From positions 454,327-518,326 of the forward strand of contig JAIOPK010000006.1 of the NCBI GenBank assembly GCA_021413945.1: a stretch of DNA of 64,000 bases, written 5' to 3'. Shown here piece after piece: positions 22,285-30,503 of this stretch. Made by a program: the position numbers and the translations under genes. Position 1 is the stretch's first letter; each line of letters begins with the position of its first letter. Source of the stretch: Candidatus Uhrbacteria bacterium. Its GTDB lineage: Bacteria > Patescibacteriota > Patescibacteriia > 2-12-FULL-60-25. Below the pieces are notes generated by a model, which ran no database searches, was not told the DNA's origin, and saw only the letters and a program-made list of their open reading frames with translations.

Positions 22285-23281
22285 ATCGCGATGGTTGATC
22301 GGTGTTGCGGCGGCTGCTCTTGTCTTTCTCGGATTCTTTCTGATTGGCTGGCCAAAAGAATATCCAAAACAGTATGGCGTCACGTGGAGTTCACCCTATG
22401 CCTGGGGACTCGGATTGAATCCGAATGACGGCTTACGGGAAGTGCTCGACGATTTGGGCGTCCGACGTTTTCGCATTCCCGCCTACTGGACGGACATCGA
22501 ACGCGAACAAGGGAAATATGATTTTCGGATTTTACGAGAACAGCTCGACATGATTGCCGAGCGCAAGGGGAATGTCATGCTGGCCGTAGGTTCGCGATTA
22601 CCGCGCTGGCCGGAATGCTGGGTACCGGATTGGGCCATGCAAGTCGATCCGGCGACGAGGCGCGTCGCACAGCTAACGTATCTCAAAAAAACATATGATA
22701 CGTTTAAGGATCATCCTTCCATTATGGGTTGGCAGGTTGAGAATGAAGCAAACTTTACATTGTACGTAAATTGCAGCGGACTTGATAAAAAGCTTGTCCT
22801 TGAGGAATTGCGCTACATCAGAGATGAGGAAGCAAAACGGAAAGATCCGAGACCGGTCTACACGACGGACTCCGGCGAATTATCGCTTTGGGTGGACTGG
22901 GCGGGGGAAGTGGACGGACTCGGCGTCAGTTTGTATCGCGCCGTAACAAACCCTTGGCTCGGCGTTATCAACTATTGGTTTATTCCGCCGTGGGCGTATT
23001 CCAGAAAAGCTTGGCTCGCCCGTTTCTTTGTGGATCCGATTTTTGTCAGCGAATTCCAAATGGAACCGTGGAGCGATCATCCGTTACAGAATACAAGCCT
23101 CGATGATCAATATCGCACGCTGTCCATCGAACAGATGCGGAAGAACTTTACGTATGCCAAACGGGTGGAGATGCCGGCTGTCGATTTCTGGGGGGCGGAA
23201 TGGTGGTATTGGATGCGCGAGAAGCAGGGGAATGCGGAGTTCTGGAATGAGGCGAAGAAATTCTTTCACGAAAATCGTTAA
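22274..23281 (+). CDS. Membrane-anchored cellulase-like glycoside hydrolase (TIM barrel)
   Basis: 335 residues. An N-terminal membrane helix (about 7-25) is followed by a GWPKEYPKQYGVTWS entry into an extracellular barrel. The clan-A features are present: MGWQVENEANF (acid/base Glu158 after Asn157) and FVSEFQMEPW (likely nucleophile Glu260). GLGVSLYR and LSLWVDW fit barrel strands between them. This resembles GH5-type enzymes; the exact family and sugar cannot be told. In an organism with a minimal gene set, such a surface enzyme could act on its own or a partner's polysaccharide. It overlaps the transporter gene by 11 bp. Confidence 0.78.
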   Translation: MGLKSRWLIGVAAAALVFLGFFLIGWPKEYPKQYGVTWSSPYAWGLGLNPNDGLREVLDDLGVRRFRIPAYWTDIEREQGKYDFRILREQLDMIAERKGNVMLAVGSRLPRWPECWVPDWAMQVDPATRRVAQLTYLKKTYDTFKDHPSIMGWQVENEANFTLYVNCSGLDKKLVLEELRYIRDEEAKRKDPRPVYTTDSGELSLWVDWAGEVDGLGVSLYRAVTNPWLGVINYWFIPPWAYSRKAWLARFFVDPIFVSEFQMEPWSDHPLQNTSLDDQYRTLSIEQMRKNFTYAKRVEMPAVDFWGAEWWYWMREKQGNAEFWNEAKKFFHENR

Positions 23282-23386
23282 CGAGATACCGGGATCAGAA
23301 TGCCTCTCTTTTATTATAAAAAGAGTTATCCACAGCCTCTATGCTATCATTTAAATACGAATAATTTATTTCCTTTCATCGTACCT

Positions 23387-23626
23387 ATGATGAGTGCTTC
23401 TAAGGGCTGTACAGTGCACATGGCCGCTTTCTGGCTTATGTGGATCGGTGCCGTTAACTGGGGTCTTGTCGGCTTAGGAGGTTTCCTGGGCAAGAACTGG
23501 AATGTTGTCTATCTCCTCCTCGGTAAGTGGCCGCAGGTCGAGTGGATCGTGTACATCCTTGTCGGCGTGTCAGCTCTTGCGATGCTCATGAAGGACAGCT
23601 GCTCGATGTGTAAGTCGGGTAAATAA
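23387..23626 (+). CDS. DUF378 small membrane protein
   Basis: 79 residues when started at the ATGATG at 23387; the longer frame upstream would include the promoter region (extended -10 TGCTATCAT, about 23341-23349). The family hallmark is NWGLVGL (about 24-30) in the first membrane helix, followed by a second helix near 52-68. The short C-terminal tail carries paired cysteines (SCSMC). DUF378 proteins are very common in Patescibacteria and their function is unknown. The gene stands alone, ending at the hairpin at 23648. Confidence 0.85.
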   Translation: MMSASKGCTVHMAAFWLMWIGAVNWGLVGLGGFLGKNWNVVYLLLGKWPQVEWIVYILVGVSALAMLMKDSCSMCKSGK

Positions 23627-23647
23627 GCCACACTTAGCGATGCAAAC

Positions 23648-23676
23648 AAACCTCCTAATCGGGAGGTTTTGTTTTT
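23648..23676 (+). terminator. Terminator of the DUF378 gene
   Basis: AAACCTCC (23648-23655) pairs with GGAGGTTT (23662-23669), followed by TGTTTTT. Confidence 0.78.
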
Positions 23677-23688
23677 ACAGCTCAAAGG

Positions 23689-23717
23689 TTGACAAAGGGG
23701 CAAAACGTGGCTAAACT
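23689..23717 (+). promoter_or_regulatory. typA promoter
   Basis: TTGACA 23689-23694, 17 bp, TAAACT 23712-23717. The ATG at 23728 follows 10 bp later, so the transcript is leaderless or nearly so. Confidence 0.78.
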
Positions 23718-23727
23718 TCGCCCACTT

Positions 23728-25539
23728 ATGACTGCTATCCGCAATATCGCCATTATCGCCCACGTCGACCACGGGAAAACCACCTTGGCTGATGCGCTCT
23801 TGAAACAGAGCGAGACCTTCCAAGGGAAGGGTCTTGAAGGCGACACCATTCTCGATATGAACCCGCTCGAGCGCGAGCGCGGTATCACGATTTTGGCTAA
23901 AAACGTGGCTGTTGCGTATGGCGGCAGCAAAATCAACATTGTCGACACGCCGGGTCACGCGGACTTTGGTGGAGAGGTCGAACGTGTCATGAGCTTGGTC
24001 GATGGAGCGCTTTTGCTCGTCGATGCCAAGGAAGGTCCGATGCCGCAGACGCGCTTTGTGCTCAAGAAGGCGCTTCAGGCCGGTCACCGCATCATCGTCG
24101 TTATCAACAAGATCGATAAACCGGATGCCCGTCCGGATTGGGTCCTCGACCAGGTCTTTGATTTGTTCGTAGCTCTTGGCGCAACCGATGCGCAGACGGA
24201 TTTTCCGGTCGTGTATGCCTCCGCCAAGCAGGGGAAGGCCGGGTTGACAACGGAGCTCGACAAGATGGTCGACATCAAACCGCTTTTTGAAACGATTATT
24301 AAAGAAATTCCCGTTCCGACGAATGATCAGACCGGACCGCTTCAGGTTTCCGTTGCGAACGTCTCTTACGACAACTACAAAGGAAAGACGGGTCTTGGCC
24401 GCGTCGTTCGCGGTATCTTCCGCCCCGGTAATGTCATGTGGATTAACCGCGATGGCGTTAAAACGCCCGCCAAAATCTCGACCGTGTATTCTTTTATTGG
24501 TCTTGGCAAAATTGAAGTGCCGGAAGCTGTTGCCGGAGATATCGTTGCGTTTGCCGGAATCGAAAACTTGAACATCGGTGAAACGATTGCCGACATGAAT
24601 CAGCCGGAGGCATTGCCTGTCATTAAGATCGAGGAGCCGACAGTGAAGATGACCTTTGCCGTGAATACCTCCCCGTTTGCCGGTTCGGAAGGTCAGTTCA
24701 CGACCTCGCGTAATATTAAGGAGCGCTTGGAACGCGAATTGCAGAATGATGTGGCCTTGCGCGTGGAAGCCGGATCCGGCGATGGCTCGTTCGTCGTGAG
24801 CGGACGCGGTGAATTGCATTTGGCGATTTTGATCGAGCGTATGCGCCGTGAGGGATTTGAACTTCAGGTTTCTCGCCCACAAGTTATTATGAAAGAAGAG
24901 GCGGGACAGAAGATGGAGCCTTTCGAAGAAGTCTCGCTCGAGTGTCCGGAAGGCGTCAGCGGTTCGGTTATTGAAAAGATGGGTAAGCGCAAGGGCGATA
25001 TGAAGGATATGCGCGTAGAGAACGGCACGGCGTATCTCCAATTTGAGATCCCGACTCGCGGTCTCATCGGTTATCGCACGGAGTTCATGATGGACACGCG
25101 TGGCGCAGGTATCATCAACGGGCTTTTCCTCGGCTATCGACCGTATGTCGGAGCGATTGATGCGATGCCGCATGGCTCGCTTATCTCCTTTGAATCGGGC
25201 GAATCGAATAGCTACGGACTTCAGATCGCTCAAGAACGCGGACAAATGTTTATTGGTGCGGCCGTCAAAGTGTATGAGGGTATGGTCGTCGGACAGAACG
25301 CGAAGGCCGAAGATTTGCTCGTGAACATCTGTAAGGAAAAGAAGTTGTCGAACATGCGCTCCAAAGGCGATGGCGTCTCCGCAGGTCTGACCACGCCGCG
25401 CTCGATGAGTCTTGAAGAGTGTTTGGAATATATCGGCGATGACGAACTGCTTGAAGTCACGCCGGTCAGCTTACGCATCCGCAAAACATTCTTGAAGGAA
25501 TTTGAGCGCAAGCGAGCGGATCAGGCGAAGAACGCGTAA
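23728..25539 (+). CDS. typA: Ribosome-associated GTPase TypA/BipA
   Basis: 603 residues when started at ATG 23728; the longer frame would begin inside the -35 box. TypA is an EF-G-like GTPase that helps ribosome assembly and translation under stress. The G1 motif is AHVDHGKTT (11-19), and the Thr-containing switch is in [15 protein letters not shown] and [15 protein letters not shown] follow. Domain II and the EF-G-like domains III/V are followed by the TypA-specific C-terminus (LRIRKTFL near the end). Length is normal. It has its own strong promoter and a bidirectional-looking terminator downstream. Confidence 0.95.
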   Translation: MTAIRNIAIIAHVDHGKTTLADALLKQSETFQGKGLEGDTILDMNPLERERGITILAKNVAVAYGGSKINIVDTPGHADFGGEVERVMSLVDGALLLVDAKEGPMPQTRFVLKKALQAGHRIIVVINKIDKPDARPDWVLDQVFDLFVALGATDAQTDFPVVYASAKQGKAGLTTELDKMVDIKPLFETIIKEIPVPTNDQTGPLQVSVANVSYDNYKGKTGLGRVVRGIFRPGNVMWINRDGVKTPAKISTVYSFIGLGKIEVPEAVAGDIVAFAGIENLNIGETIADMNQPEALPVIKIEEPTVKMTFAVNTSPFAGSEGQFTTSRNIKERLERELQNDVALRVEAGSGDGSFVVSGRGELHLAILIERMRREGFELQVSRPQVIMKEEAGQKMEPFEEVSLECPEGVSGSVIEKMGKRKGDMKDMRVENGTAYLQFEIPTRGLIGYRTEFMMDTRGAGIINGLFLGYRPYVGAIDAMPHGSLISFESGESNSYGLQIAQERGQMFIGAAVKVYEGMVVGQNAKAEDLLVNICKEKKLSNMRSKGDGVSAGLTTPRSMSLEECLEYIGDDELLEVTPVSLRIRKTFLKEFERKRADQAKNA

Positions 25540-25552
25540 GTAGGAACGAAGA

Positions 25553-25585
25553 AGCCCCACCGGAGAGATCCGGTGGGGCTTTTCT
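25553..25585 (+). terminator. typA terminator
   Basis: AAGCCCCACCGG (25553-25564) pairs with its complement at 25571-25582 and is followed by TT. It lies between convergent genes and could serve both strands. Confidence 0.83.
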
Positions 25586-25591
25586 GTAGGG

Positions 25592-26125
25592 TTAGTCCTT
25601 GCGGACGAGGAGTAAATGATGCCACGAGTGGAGAAGTTCGTGATGGGCGCAGTCCCAAACATCCAGCCACTTAGATGAACCCTTTAGTACGAGAAAGTAC
25701 AACTCCCCGTATCTCTCGTCGCGTCCTTTGCGGCCGTCATAGCCCGCATACTGACTGTCGCGACTCACCATATTCCCAAGTGCGTAGATTCTCCTGCTCT
25801 TACGTACGATCTCAGGATGTTCTTTCGCGAACGCGATCACCTCATGGTCGAGGGCAAATCGGTAACCGACGAAGTATTCCACAAGCGATCCGAACGCCTC
25901 CTCGATTGACTTGCCATTGAATTTGACGGGGATGCGGGCGAGCCGTAGTACACGCTCGCCCGGCGTAAGATCGACGTTGGCACAGCTCTTATGAACCAGC
26001 CAATCGCCAACATCGAAGAGGTCAGTGATCGCATATCTGTACGACAGATATGTTTCAAGGCTCTTGACGTCGAATGACTCATAGGAAACGTTCAGGCTGT
26101 ACGTCTTCCCCTTTGAAAGGTTCAT
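25592..26125 (-). CDS. Hypothetical protein with a C-terminal HELLH motif
   Basis: 177 residues from the ATG at 26125, which has AAGAGAG upstream; an alternative GTG at 26164 would add 13 residues. A promoter fits well: TTGACT (complement of 26203-26208), 17 bp, TAAGGA (complement of 26180-26185). No family is recognised. The C-terminus reads DCAHHELLHSWHH, containing an HExxH-like HELLH about ten residues from the end. That is too close to the end for an ordinary zincin with a downstream third ligand, so peptidase activity should not be assumed. No signal peptide is seen. It is a lone gene next to the ORF6N regulator. Confidence 0.62.
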   Translation of the reverse strand: MNLSKGKTYSLNVSYESFDVKSLETYLSYRYAITDLFDVGDWLVHKSCANVDLTPGERVLRLARIPVKFNGKSIEEAFGSLVEYFVGYRFALDHEVIAFAKEHPEIVRKSRRIYALGNMVSRDSQYAGYDGRKGRDERYGELYFLVLKGSSKWLDVWDCAHHELLHSWHHLLLVRKD

Positions 26126-26252
26126 GGCGACTCTCTTGCGGTCACTATCAGCCGTGTATCGCACGGCGGCGGCAATATTTCCTTACCAGAAAATTGGTGC
26201 GTAGTCAATAGTAACGAGATGCACCACATTAAGAGATCCGATGGGGCTTTTT

Positions 26253-26762
26253 CTACCCCTTGAACCCTATTTCCGGCTGCGTCGACTCCTCATCATCCAG
26301 TAACCTCCGCAAGACATCAAATACGATTTTGAATTGCTCGTCATATTGTTTTTCTATTATTTCGAGCTTGCGTCGGAGATGATCATTTTCGGAGATCATT
26401 TCGCGTAATTTTGTGAAGGTTCGGATGATTTGGATGTTTACGAGAATGGCTCGGTCGCTTTTCAAGACACTCGACAACATTGCGACCCCTTGTTCAGTGA
26501 AGGCGAGTGGCGGTTTACGAACACCACCTCGCCCAATGTTTGATATCACAATTTGTGATATCAAATACTCCGCTTCATTAAGCGTTAATTGGAACATGAA
26601 GTCCTCGGGGAAGCGTTTCGAGTTGCGTTTGACTGCCTGATTTAACACCTGCGTTTTTACGCCATACAACTCGGCTAAGTCGCGGTCCAACATGACTTTT
26701 TGGCCACGAATCAAAAAAATCCTACTTTCAATGCGTTCTACAGGTATGACGGAAATATCCAT
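26253..26762 (-). CDS. ORF6N (KilA-N-like) DNA-binding protein
   Basis: 169 residues, ATG preceded by CGGAG. The ORF6N domain fills residues 1-100: RIFLIRGQKVMLDRDLAELYGV, then NSKRFPEDFMFQLT and KPPLAFTEQGVAMLSSVL. This is the phage antirepressor-type fold that is frequent in Patescibacteria. The C-terminus (about 110-160) is a coiled coil. The coding stretch at 26539-26565 is itself a perfect 13-bp-arm palindrome whose core (TCACAATTTGTGA) recurs in a larger palindrome upstream of the gene at 26805-26837. This suggests self-binding and autoregulation, although the link is inference. Confidence 0.88.
   Translation of the reverse strand: MDISVIPVERIESRIFLIRGQKVMLDRDLAELYGVKTQVLNQAVKRNSKRFPEDFMFQLTLNEAEYLISQIVISNIGRGGVRKPPLAFTEQGVAMLSSVLKSDRAILVNIQIIRTFTKLREMISENDHLRRKLEIIEKQYDEQFKIVFDVLRRLLDDEESTQPEIGFKG
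26539..26565. promoter_or_regulatory. Perfect palindrome inside the ORF6N gene
   Basis: Arms of 13 bp (TTTGATATCACAA and its complement) surround a single central T. The core TCACAATTTGTGA is identical to the core of the upstream palindrome. It encodes the stretch LISQIVISN of the protein. Confidence 0.6.
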
Positions 26763-26804
26763 ATATCTACTCCGTTCACTTTTTTAGACATTTTGTCAAT
26801 GCTC

Positions 26805-26837
26805 AAACTTGAAGTCACAATTTGTGACTTCAAGTTT
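26805..26837. promoter_or_regulatory. Perfect palindrome upstream of the ORF6N gene
   Basis: Arms of 16 bp (AAACTTGAAGTCACAA and its complement) flank one base. It lies just upstream of the ORF6N -35 (TTGACA, complement of 26793-26798) and about 30 bp from the divergent ncRNA promoter, so it could control both. Confidence 0.62.
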
Positions 26838-26866
26838 TGTGTTAAAAAGTTATCCACAATATCTAG

Positions 26867-26895
26867 TTGACGACTTTTAATGTCGCGCGTATTGT
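26867..26895 (+). promoter_or_regulatory. Promoter of the large ncRNA
   Basis: TTGACG 26867-26872, 17-bp spacer, TATTGT 26890-26895, divergent from the ORF6N promoter. Confidence 0.65.
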
Positions 26896-26901
26896 TCCCC
26901 C

Positions 26902-27684
26902 TGCACCTTGAATTAGAACACATGTCTCCAGATTCTCGTCCGACATCAAATCGGACGCGATTCCGGGGACGTGTGAAGCTCGCAAAGACTGACCAAGCCA
27001 AGCCTTAAACAAGCATGGCAAAGAAAGTTGAGCGAGTATCACGTTCTTGAATCAGAAGCACGGTTCCTAGCTCTGCAGGGGTTCGCCTCGAACGGAGTGA
27101 TCACGTCACGGGGTAACACCTGAGACCGACCGGATGCAGGTCACCATCGGACACTCTGGTGTTCCGAAAATGGCTTGACGTCAGTCGAGGAACAAGTTCG
27201 CTCTCCGGAGTGAATGTGCGAAGAGTCACGACTCGTTCGTGGCTTCTCAGCGGAAGTCTGCTAAGCGGTCGCTCAAAAGGTGATGCGTAAGGCGATGGAA
27301 GCGTTCTGAAGCAAGAATGCGAATACGCGAGGTCATACGATAAAAACTGGTGAGAGGCGAGGGTCGCCGATTATCAGAGTATGACTGGCAGATGAAACGC
27401 TTCGGCGTATCGTCTGACCTCTGTGAAGAGCGGGTCGTCAAGCATTCGTGCAAGACAGCCCAGGAGTAAGAAACTCAAAGCTAGAAATGGCCGAGGGAAT
27501 CAAGCACCAGCTCAACACAAAGGAGCAACCGAACGTGCTGGTCAGTCGCAAGACAGACCAAACCCAAGGATGCGCGACGACGAAAGTCGACGCGGTACCA
27601 AAGCACAATCGGACACACAGCCCCGAGCTCTCTAAGAGGCGGCCTGCTACTCGCAGTCCGCCTCTTAACTATCCTATTTTTTTC
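26902..27684 (+). ncRNA. Large structured non-coding RNA, class unknown
   Basis: About 780 nt without a usable ORF, bounded by a promoter (26867) and a strong hairpin. The start is inferred. Pairings visible by eye include CACATGTCTCC with GGGGACGTGTG (about 26918-26975), enclosing GTCCG/CGGAC; AACACC/GGTGTT (27115-27165); GAGTC/GACTC (about 27222-27234); GAGGTCA/TGACCTC (about 27330-27422), enclosing CATACGATAA/TTATC..GTATG, a GGCGA/TCGCC hairpin and a UUCG-capped stem. Unpaired stretches are A-rich. It shows no RNase P core (GAGGAAAGTCC absent) and no tmRNA ends. Large phage-associated RNAs such as GOLLD or ROOL are alternatives that I cannot test by eye. Confidence 0.7.
27633..27684 (+). 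terminator. Terminator of the large ncRNA
   Basis: TAAGAGGCGG (27633-27642) pairs with CCGCCTCTTA (27658-27667), with an inner CTGC/GCAG pair. A TTTTTTT run follows about 8 bp later and touches the end of the convergent protease gene. Confidence 0.75.
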
Positions 27685-27685
27685 T

Positions 27686-28825
27686 TTACGAATCCAACGG
27701 CTGTCCGATGGTGTAATTCGTCCAGAACGCGTCGGGAATATCAAAGACAAGACCGGCCCACGCAGGGCCCCAGAGCTCGATGGCTTTTTGTTCGCTCGGG
27801 ATCAGACGGAGCACGCCAAAGGAATCGACAACGACGTAGACACTGGGCGACGTGGCGGATTTTACGAGCGTGCCCGGTTTGAACGTGACGTTGCGGACGA
27901 GGCGATGCGAAGCGATCGTTTCACTGTCATAGACATCGACGCCGTCAAAGTCGGAAAACCACGAGAAGAACGTCGTATCGAGCGGGAAGGAGAGTCGGGT
28001 TCCATCGCCCATAAGGCAATAGACGGAGGAGTCGGAGGCGGTTCTGCCGAGGGCAAAACAGCCGAGATCGGTTTGCGTAATAAAGACCGCGGAACCGTGA
28101 TAGTGATTGTGGTCCGCATGCGTAAAAAATTTATCGTGCTCATTTAGGCCAAACGTGTCGAGCCAGTTCATGACGGAGCGGATATCGACGAGTTCATAAT
28201 AGACCGTCTGCTCGTTTCCATCGGTGATGGTCACGATGCGGGTCGGAACACCAAAAAGATTTCCGTTCGCGTCGATGGCGGTGCCGCCGGAATCGCCGGG
28301 GGAGACTTCCGCGCTGGTGCGGATGAAGCCGCCGACATAATCGAGGATCGTGCCGGAACGGATGCTTAACTCGTCCCCGCCGCCCGAGTAGCCGAGGAGC
28401 GTGACCGAATCGCCCTTGGAAGTGAATTCATTTGTTTTCAGCGATGGAAAGGGACGGGTCAGCATATCGGCACCGATCGCCTGCCCAATTTTGACGATGG
28501 CAAAATCCTGATTGAGCTTTGGATTGAAAACGGCATGCTCGATGGTGGCTCGATAGAAATACGTCGGTTTACCGGCGGTATTGGGAAAACCGACACGGCA
28601 GCTCTTTGCCTCAACCAAGGTCTGAATATTGAGCGCGACATGGCCGTCGGTAAGGACATACCCATCGATACCGTTGATGACGGTTCCGGATCCCTGTAAG
28701 CCATCACAGATCACGAGGACAACGGATCTGCTTATTTGCTCTTGGAACGATTGGGCGTCAACAGTGGGTGCGAAGCTGAAAAAGGCGAACGCTACGGCGA
28801 ATAGCGTAAATGAGCGATAGAGCAT
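27686..28825 (-). CDS. Secreted trypsin-like serine protease
   Basis: 379 residues. The first 24 residues are a signal peptide (hydrophobic run FTLFAVAFAFFSFA, cleavage likely after VDA). The chymotrypsin-fold triad is complete: His62 in TDGHVA, Asp107 in QDFAIV and Ser179 in SPGDSGG. The protease domain ends near 235. The remaining 140 residues contain two similar segments with GRTASDSSVYCLMGDG and SVYVVVDSFGVLRLIPSE, a repeat seen in surface proteins that I cannot name. Promoter TTGCGC (complement of 28856-28861), 17 bp, TAGAAT; the ATG follows 7 bp after the -10, so the mRNA is leaderless. It probably acts at the cell surface. Confidence 0.87.
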   Translation of the reverse strand: MLYRSFTLFAVAFAFFSFAPTVDAQSFQEQISRSVVLVICDGLQGSGTVINGIDGYVLTDGHVALNIQTLVEAKSCRVGFPNTAGKPTYFYRATIEHAVFNPKLNQDFAIVKIGQAIGADMLTRPFPSLKTNEFTSKGDSVTLLGYSGGGDELSIRSGTILDYVGGFIRTSAEVSPGDSGGTAIDANGNLFGVPTRIVTITDGNEQTVYYELVDIRSVMNWLDTFGLNEHDKFFTHADHNHYHGSAVFITQTDLGCFALGRTASDSSVYCLMGDGTRLSFPLDTTFFSWFSDFDGVDVYDSETIASHRLVRNVTFKPGTLVKSATSPSVYVVVDSFGVLRLIPSEQKAIELWGPAWAGLVFDIPDAFWTNYTIGQPLDS

Positions 28826-28910
28826 GCATTCAATTCTACGTTTCTTGACGAGTTAGCGCAAAACGGGCGAAATAGGCGGATAGCCCATAGGGGAGCTATA
28901 GGAGGCGAGG

Positions 28911-29687
28911 ATGCCGGAATTCCTTTTGGCCGCGCTCATTCTTGGCGGACTTGCCGCCATGAAGTACCAGCAGATCCGGTTCATCTTCACGCATTTCAAG
29001 CGCTCTTTCTCCCGCGACCAGCCGACGAGCGTGCACGTCGATCCGTACCGGAACAATCCGGAGGTCGAGCGGGACTGCGCGCGCCGCCGAGCCGATTTGC
29101 TGGAGGCGCAGAACGCGAAGCTCCAAGGCGAGCTCGTCGAGGTCCGTATGGAGCGCGATCTTGCGCTCCAACAGAGAAGCCTGTCGGTTCTGAAAGGCCG
29201 CGTCGTGTACGGAGGGGCGTTCGCACTCGGCGCGCTCACCTGCTTCACGAGCGTGAACATCGCGCCCCAGATCGCAAGCGACTTGCTTGCGGACAGGCCG
29301 GCACATGTCCGATCGACGCGTATCGCACGAATCGACCGCGACACCTCACGCGACGACCTGATGATCGGGCTCCTCACGATGGGGCAGCGCTATCATCCGT
29401 ATGGCATGTGCGCGCCGGAAACCTGTTGTCCCCGCGCACGGATACGGCTCGTCGCCTTTGGCGAGTTCGTCCTCCGTCTCGATCCCGTGACCGTCCCGCT
29501 CGAGTTCTTCTGGCGGCGACCGCCGGAGATTGCGGATACGCTCGTCGTCACGAGCGGGGGAGAGGAACCTCCGACCCAGCCGCAAGATTCCACGCCGACA
29601 TGGATCGACTACTACGCGCTCCCCGCCGGACGCGAGCAGCTCCTGCCGATTGTTACGCCGATGGCGATCTCCATCACTCTCGACTGA
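28911..29687 (+). CDS. Membrane protein with coiled coil, function unknown
   Basis: 258 residues with a strong Shine-Dalgarno (AGGAGGCGAGG directly before the ATG), unlike most neighbours. Visible parts are a short N-terminal hydrophobic helix (about 3-17), a charged coiled coil (about 48-90), a second hydrophobic segment (about 98-115) and a soluble domain with a CAPETCCP cysteine cluster near 177-184. The C-terminal 50 residues are Pro-rich then hydrophobic. No family is recognised. G/C-rich third positions and the ribosome-binding site match the style of the 1-15.8 kb block. It converges with the next gene across a shared hairpin. Confidence 0.66.
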   Translation: MPEFLLAALILGGLAAMKYQQIRFIFTHFKRSFSRDQPTSVHVDPYRNNPEVERDCARRRADLLEAQNAKLQGELVEVRMERDLALQQRSLSVLKGRVVYGGAFALGALTCFTSVNIAPQIASDLLADRPAHVRSTRIARIDRDTSRDDLMIGLLTMGQRYHPYGMCAPETCCPRARIRLVAFGEFVLRLDPVTVPLEFFWRRPPEIADTLVVTSGGEEPPTQPQDSTPTWIDYYALPAGREQLLPIVTPMAISITLD

Positions 29688-29694
29688 TCGAAAG

Positions 29695-29725
29695 AACCCC
29701 ACGCGCCAGACTGGCACGTGGGGTT
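29695..29725. terminator. Bidirectional terminator between convergent genes
   Basis: AACCCCACG (29695-29703) pairs with CGTGGGGTT (29717-29725), with GCCA/TGGC inside. Both flanking genes end against it. Confidence 0.78.
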
Positions 29726-29741
29726 CAACTATTGTCGCGAC

Positions 29742-30401
29742 CTAACGATTCTTCGTCGGGTCAAAGGGAAAGTCCGGAGGAGGCGGCATTTCGGTGATGC
29801 GGTCTTCCGATTCGGGCTCGATCGAGCCCTCGATGCCGGCTTCACGGAGCATCTCGTCGGTGAGACGGGGCAAGGTACCGGAGTGCCGGTCGCCAATCAT
29901 GAACTGCTGCGTTGTCTCTCCACCGTCACGAGGAGATCCCTCTTTTGCGAGGAGCTTCGGTGGCAGGAGATAGGCGAGAACGAGGCGATGCGTCGACTCG
30001 CTGTACGATTCCCGCTGCTCGAGGACAAGCGCGCTCGACTCGGCCATCTCAAAGCACTCGATTCTGCGCCGTGCCTGGATGACTTGATCGTAGACGCTCC
30101 ACTCGCTCTTGCGGGCGAGTAGGATGGCCGGGAAGATGGAGAGAAAGGGCATTCCCTTGCGCACTTCATCAAGCACGCGCAGGGACTGCTCGAGCGTCTC
30201 GTTCTTGCTCGTGCCCATCACGATGACGGAGTCCTTCTCCGCCTCCATCTTGCGCAGGCGCAGGATGATGGCGTTGGGCTGCGGAGCCTCGAAGACGGGG
30301 ACCTCAAAGAGATTGTCCGTCTTGAAATGTGCGTGCTGCATCAGCCCCAGGAAGGCTTGTTTGTTGGGCAGCCGGAAGTCGGAGCGGAGCAGGATCAGCA
30401 T
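29742..30401 (-). CDS. Hypothetical soluble protein
   Basis: 219 residues. The start at 30401 is chosen for its GGAGGA ribosome-binding site; the promoter is TTGACT (complement of 30442-30447), 17 bp, TAATTC (complement of 30419-30424). The sequence shows alternating strands and helices (ILLRSDFRLPNKQAF, SVIVMGTSKNETLEQSL) and a Pro/Glu-rich C-terminal tail (EMPPPPDFPFDP). No catalytic motif, membrane segment or family is recognised. Like the gene at 28911 it uses a Shine-Dalgarno start and a TTGAC-type promoter. It is divergent from the DEDD exonuclease gene, with about 100 bp between the start codons. Confidence 0.64.
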   Translation of the reverse strand: MLILLRSDFRLPNKQAFLGLMQHAHFKTDNLFEVPVFEAPQPNAIILRLRKMEAEKDSVIVMGTSKNETLEQSLRVLDEVRKGMPFLSIFPAILLARKSEWSVYDQVIQARRRIECFEMAESSALVLEQRESYSESTHRLVLAYLLPPKLLAKEGSPRDGGETTQQFMIGDRHSGTLPRLTDEMLREAGIEGSIEPESEDRITEMPPPPDFPFDPTKNR

Positions 30402-30503
30402 CGAGTCCTCCGTGCTCTGAATTAGCATGAAATAGCAAGAAAGTCAATGTAACGGACCTGGTTTCGCTGGAATACCGACGATGTGTTATTCTCCCCACGA
30501 TTT

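Noticed and set aside
23509..25245. 578-residue minus-strand ORF opposite typA
   Set aside because: Antisense shadow of a well-supported gene; its His/Arg-rich sequence matches no family.
26902..27684. RNase P RNA or tmRNA
   Set aside because: No GAGGAAAGTCC or ACAGAA core pair of RNase P, and the ends cannot form a tRNA-like acceptor with CCA. An Rfam search would be decisive.
26902..27684. Group II intron
   Set aside because: No GTGYG 5' boundary, no recognisable domain V and no reverse transcriptase ORF, although the degree of structure is similar.
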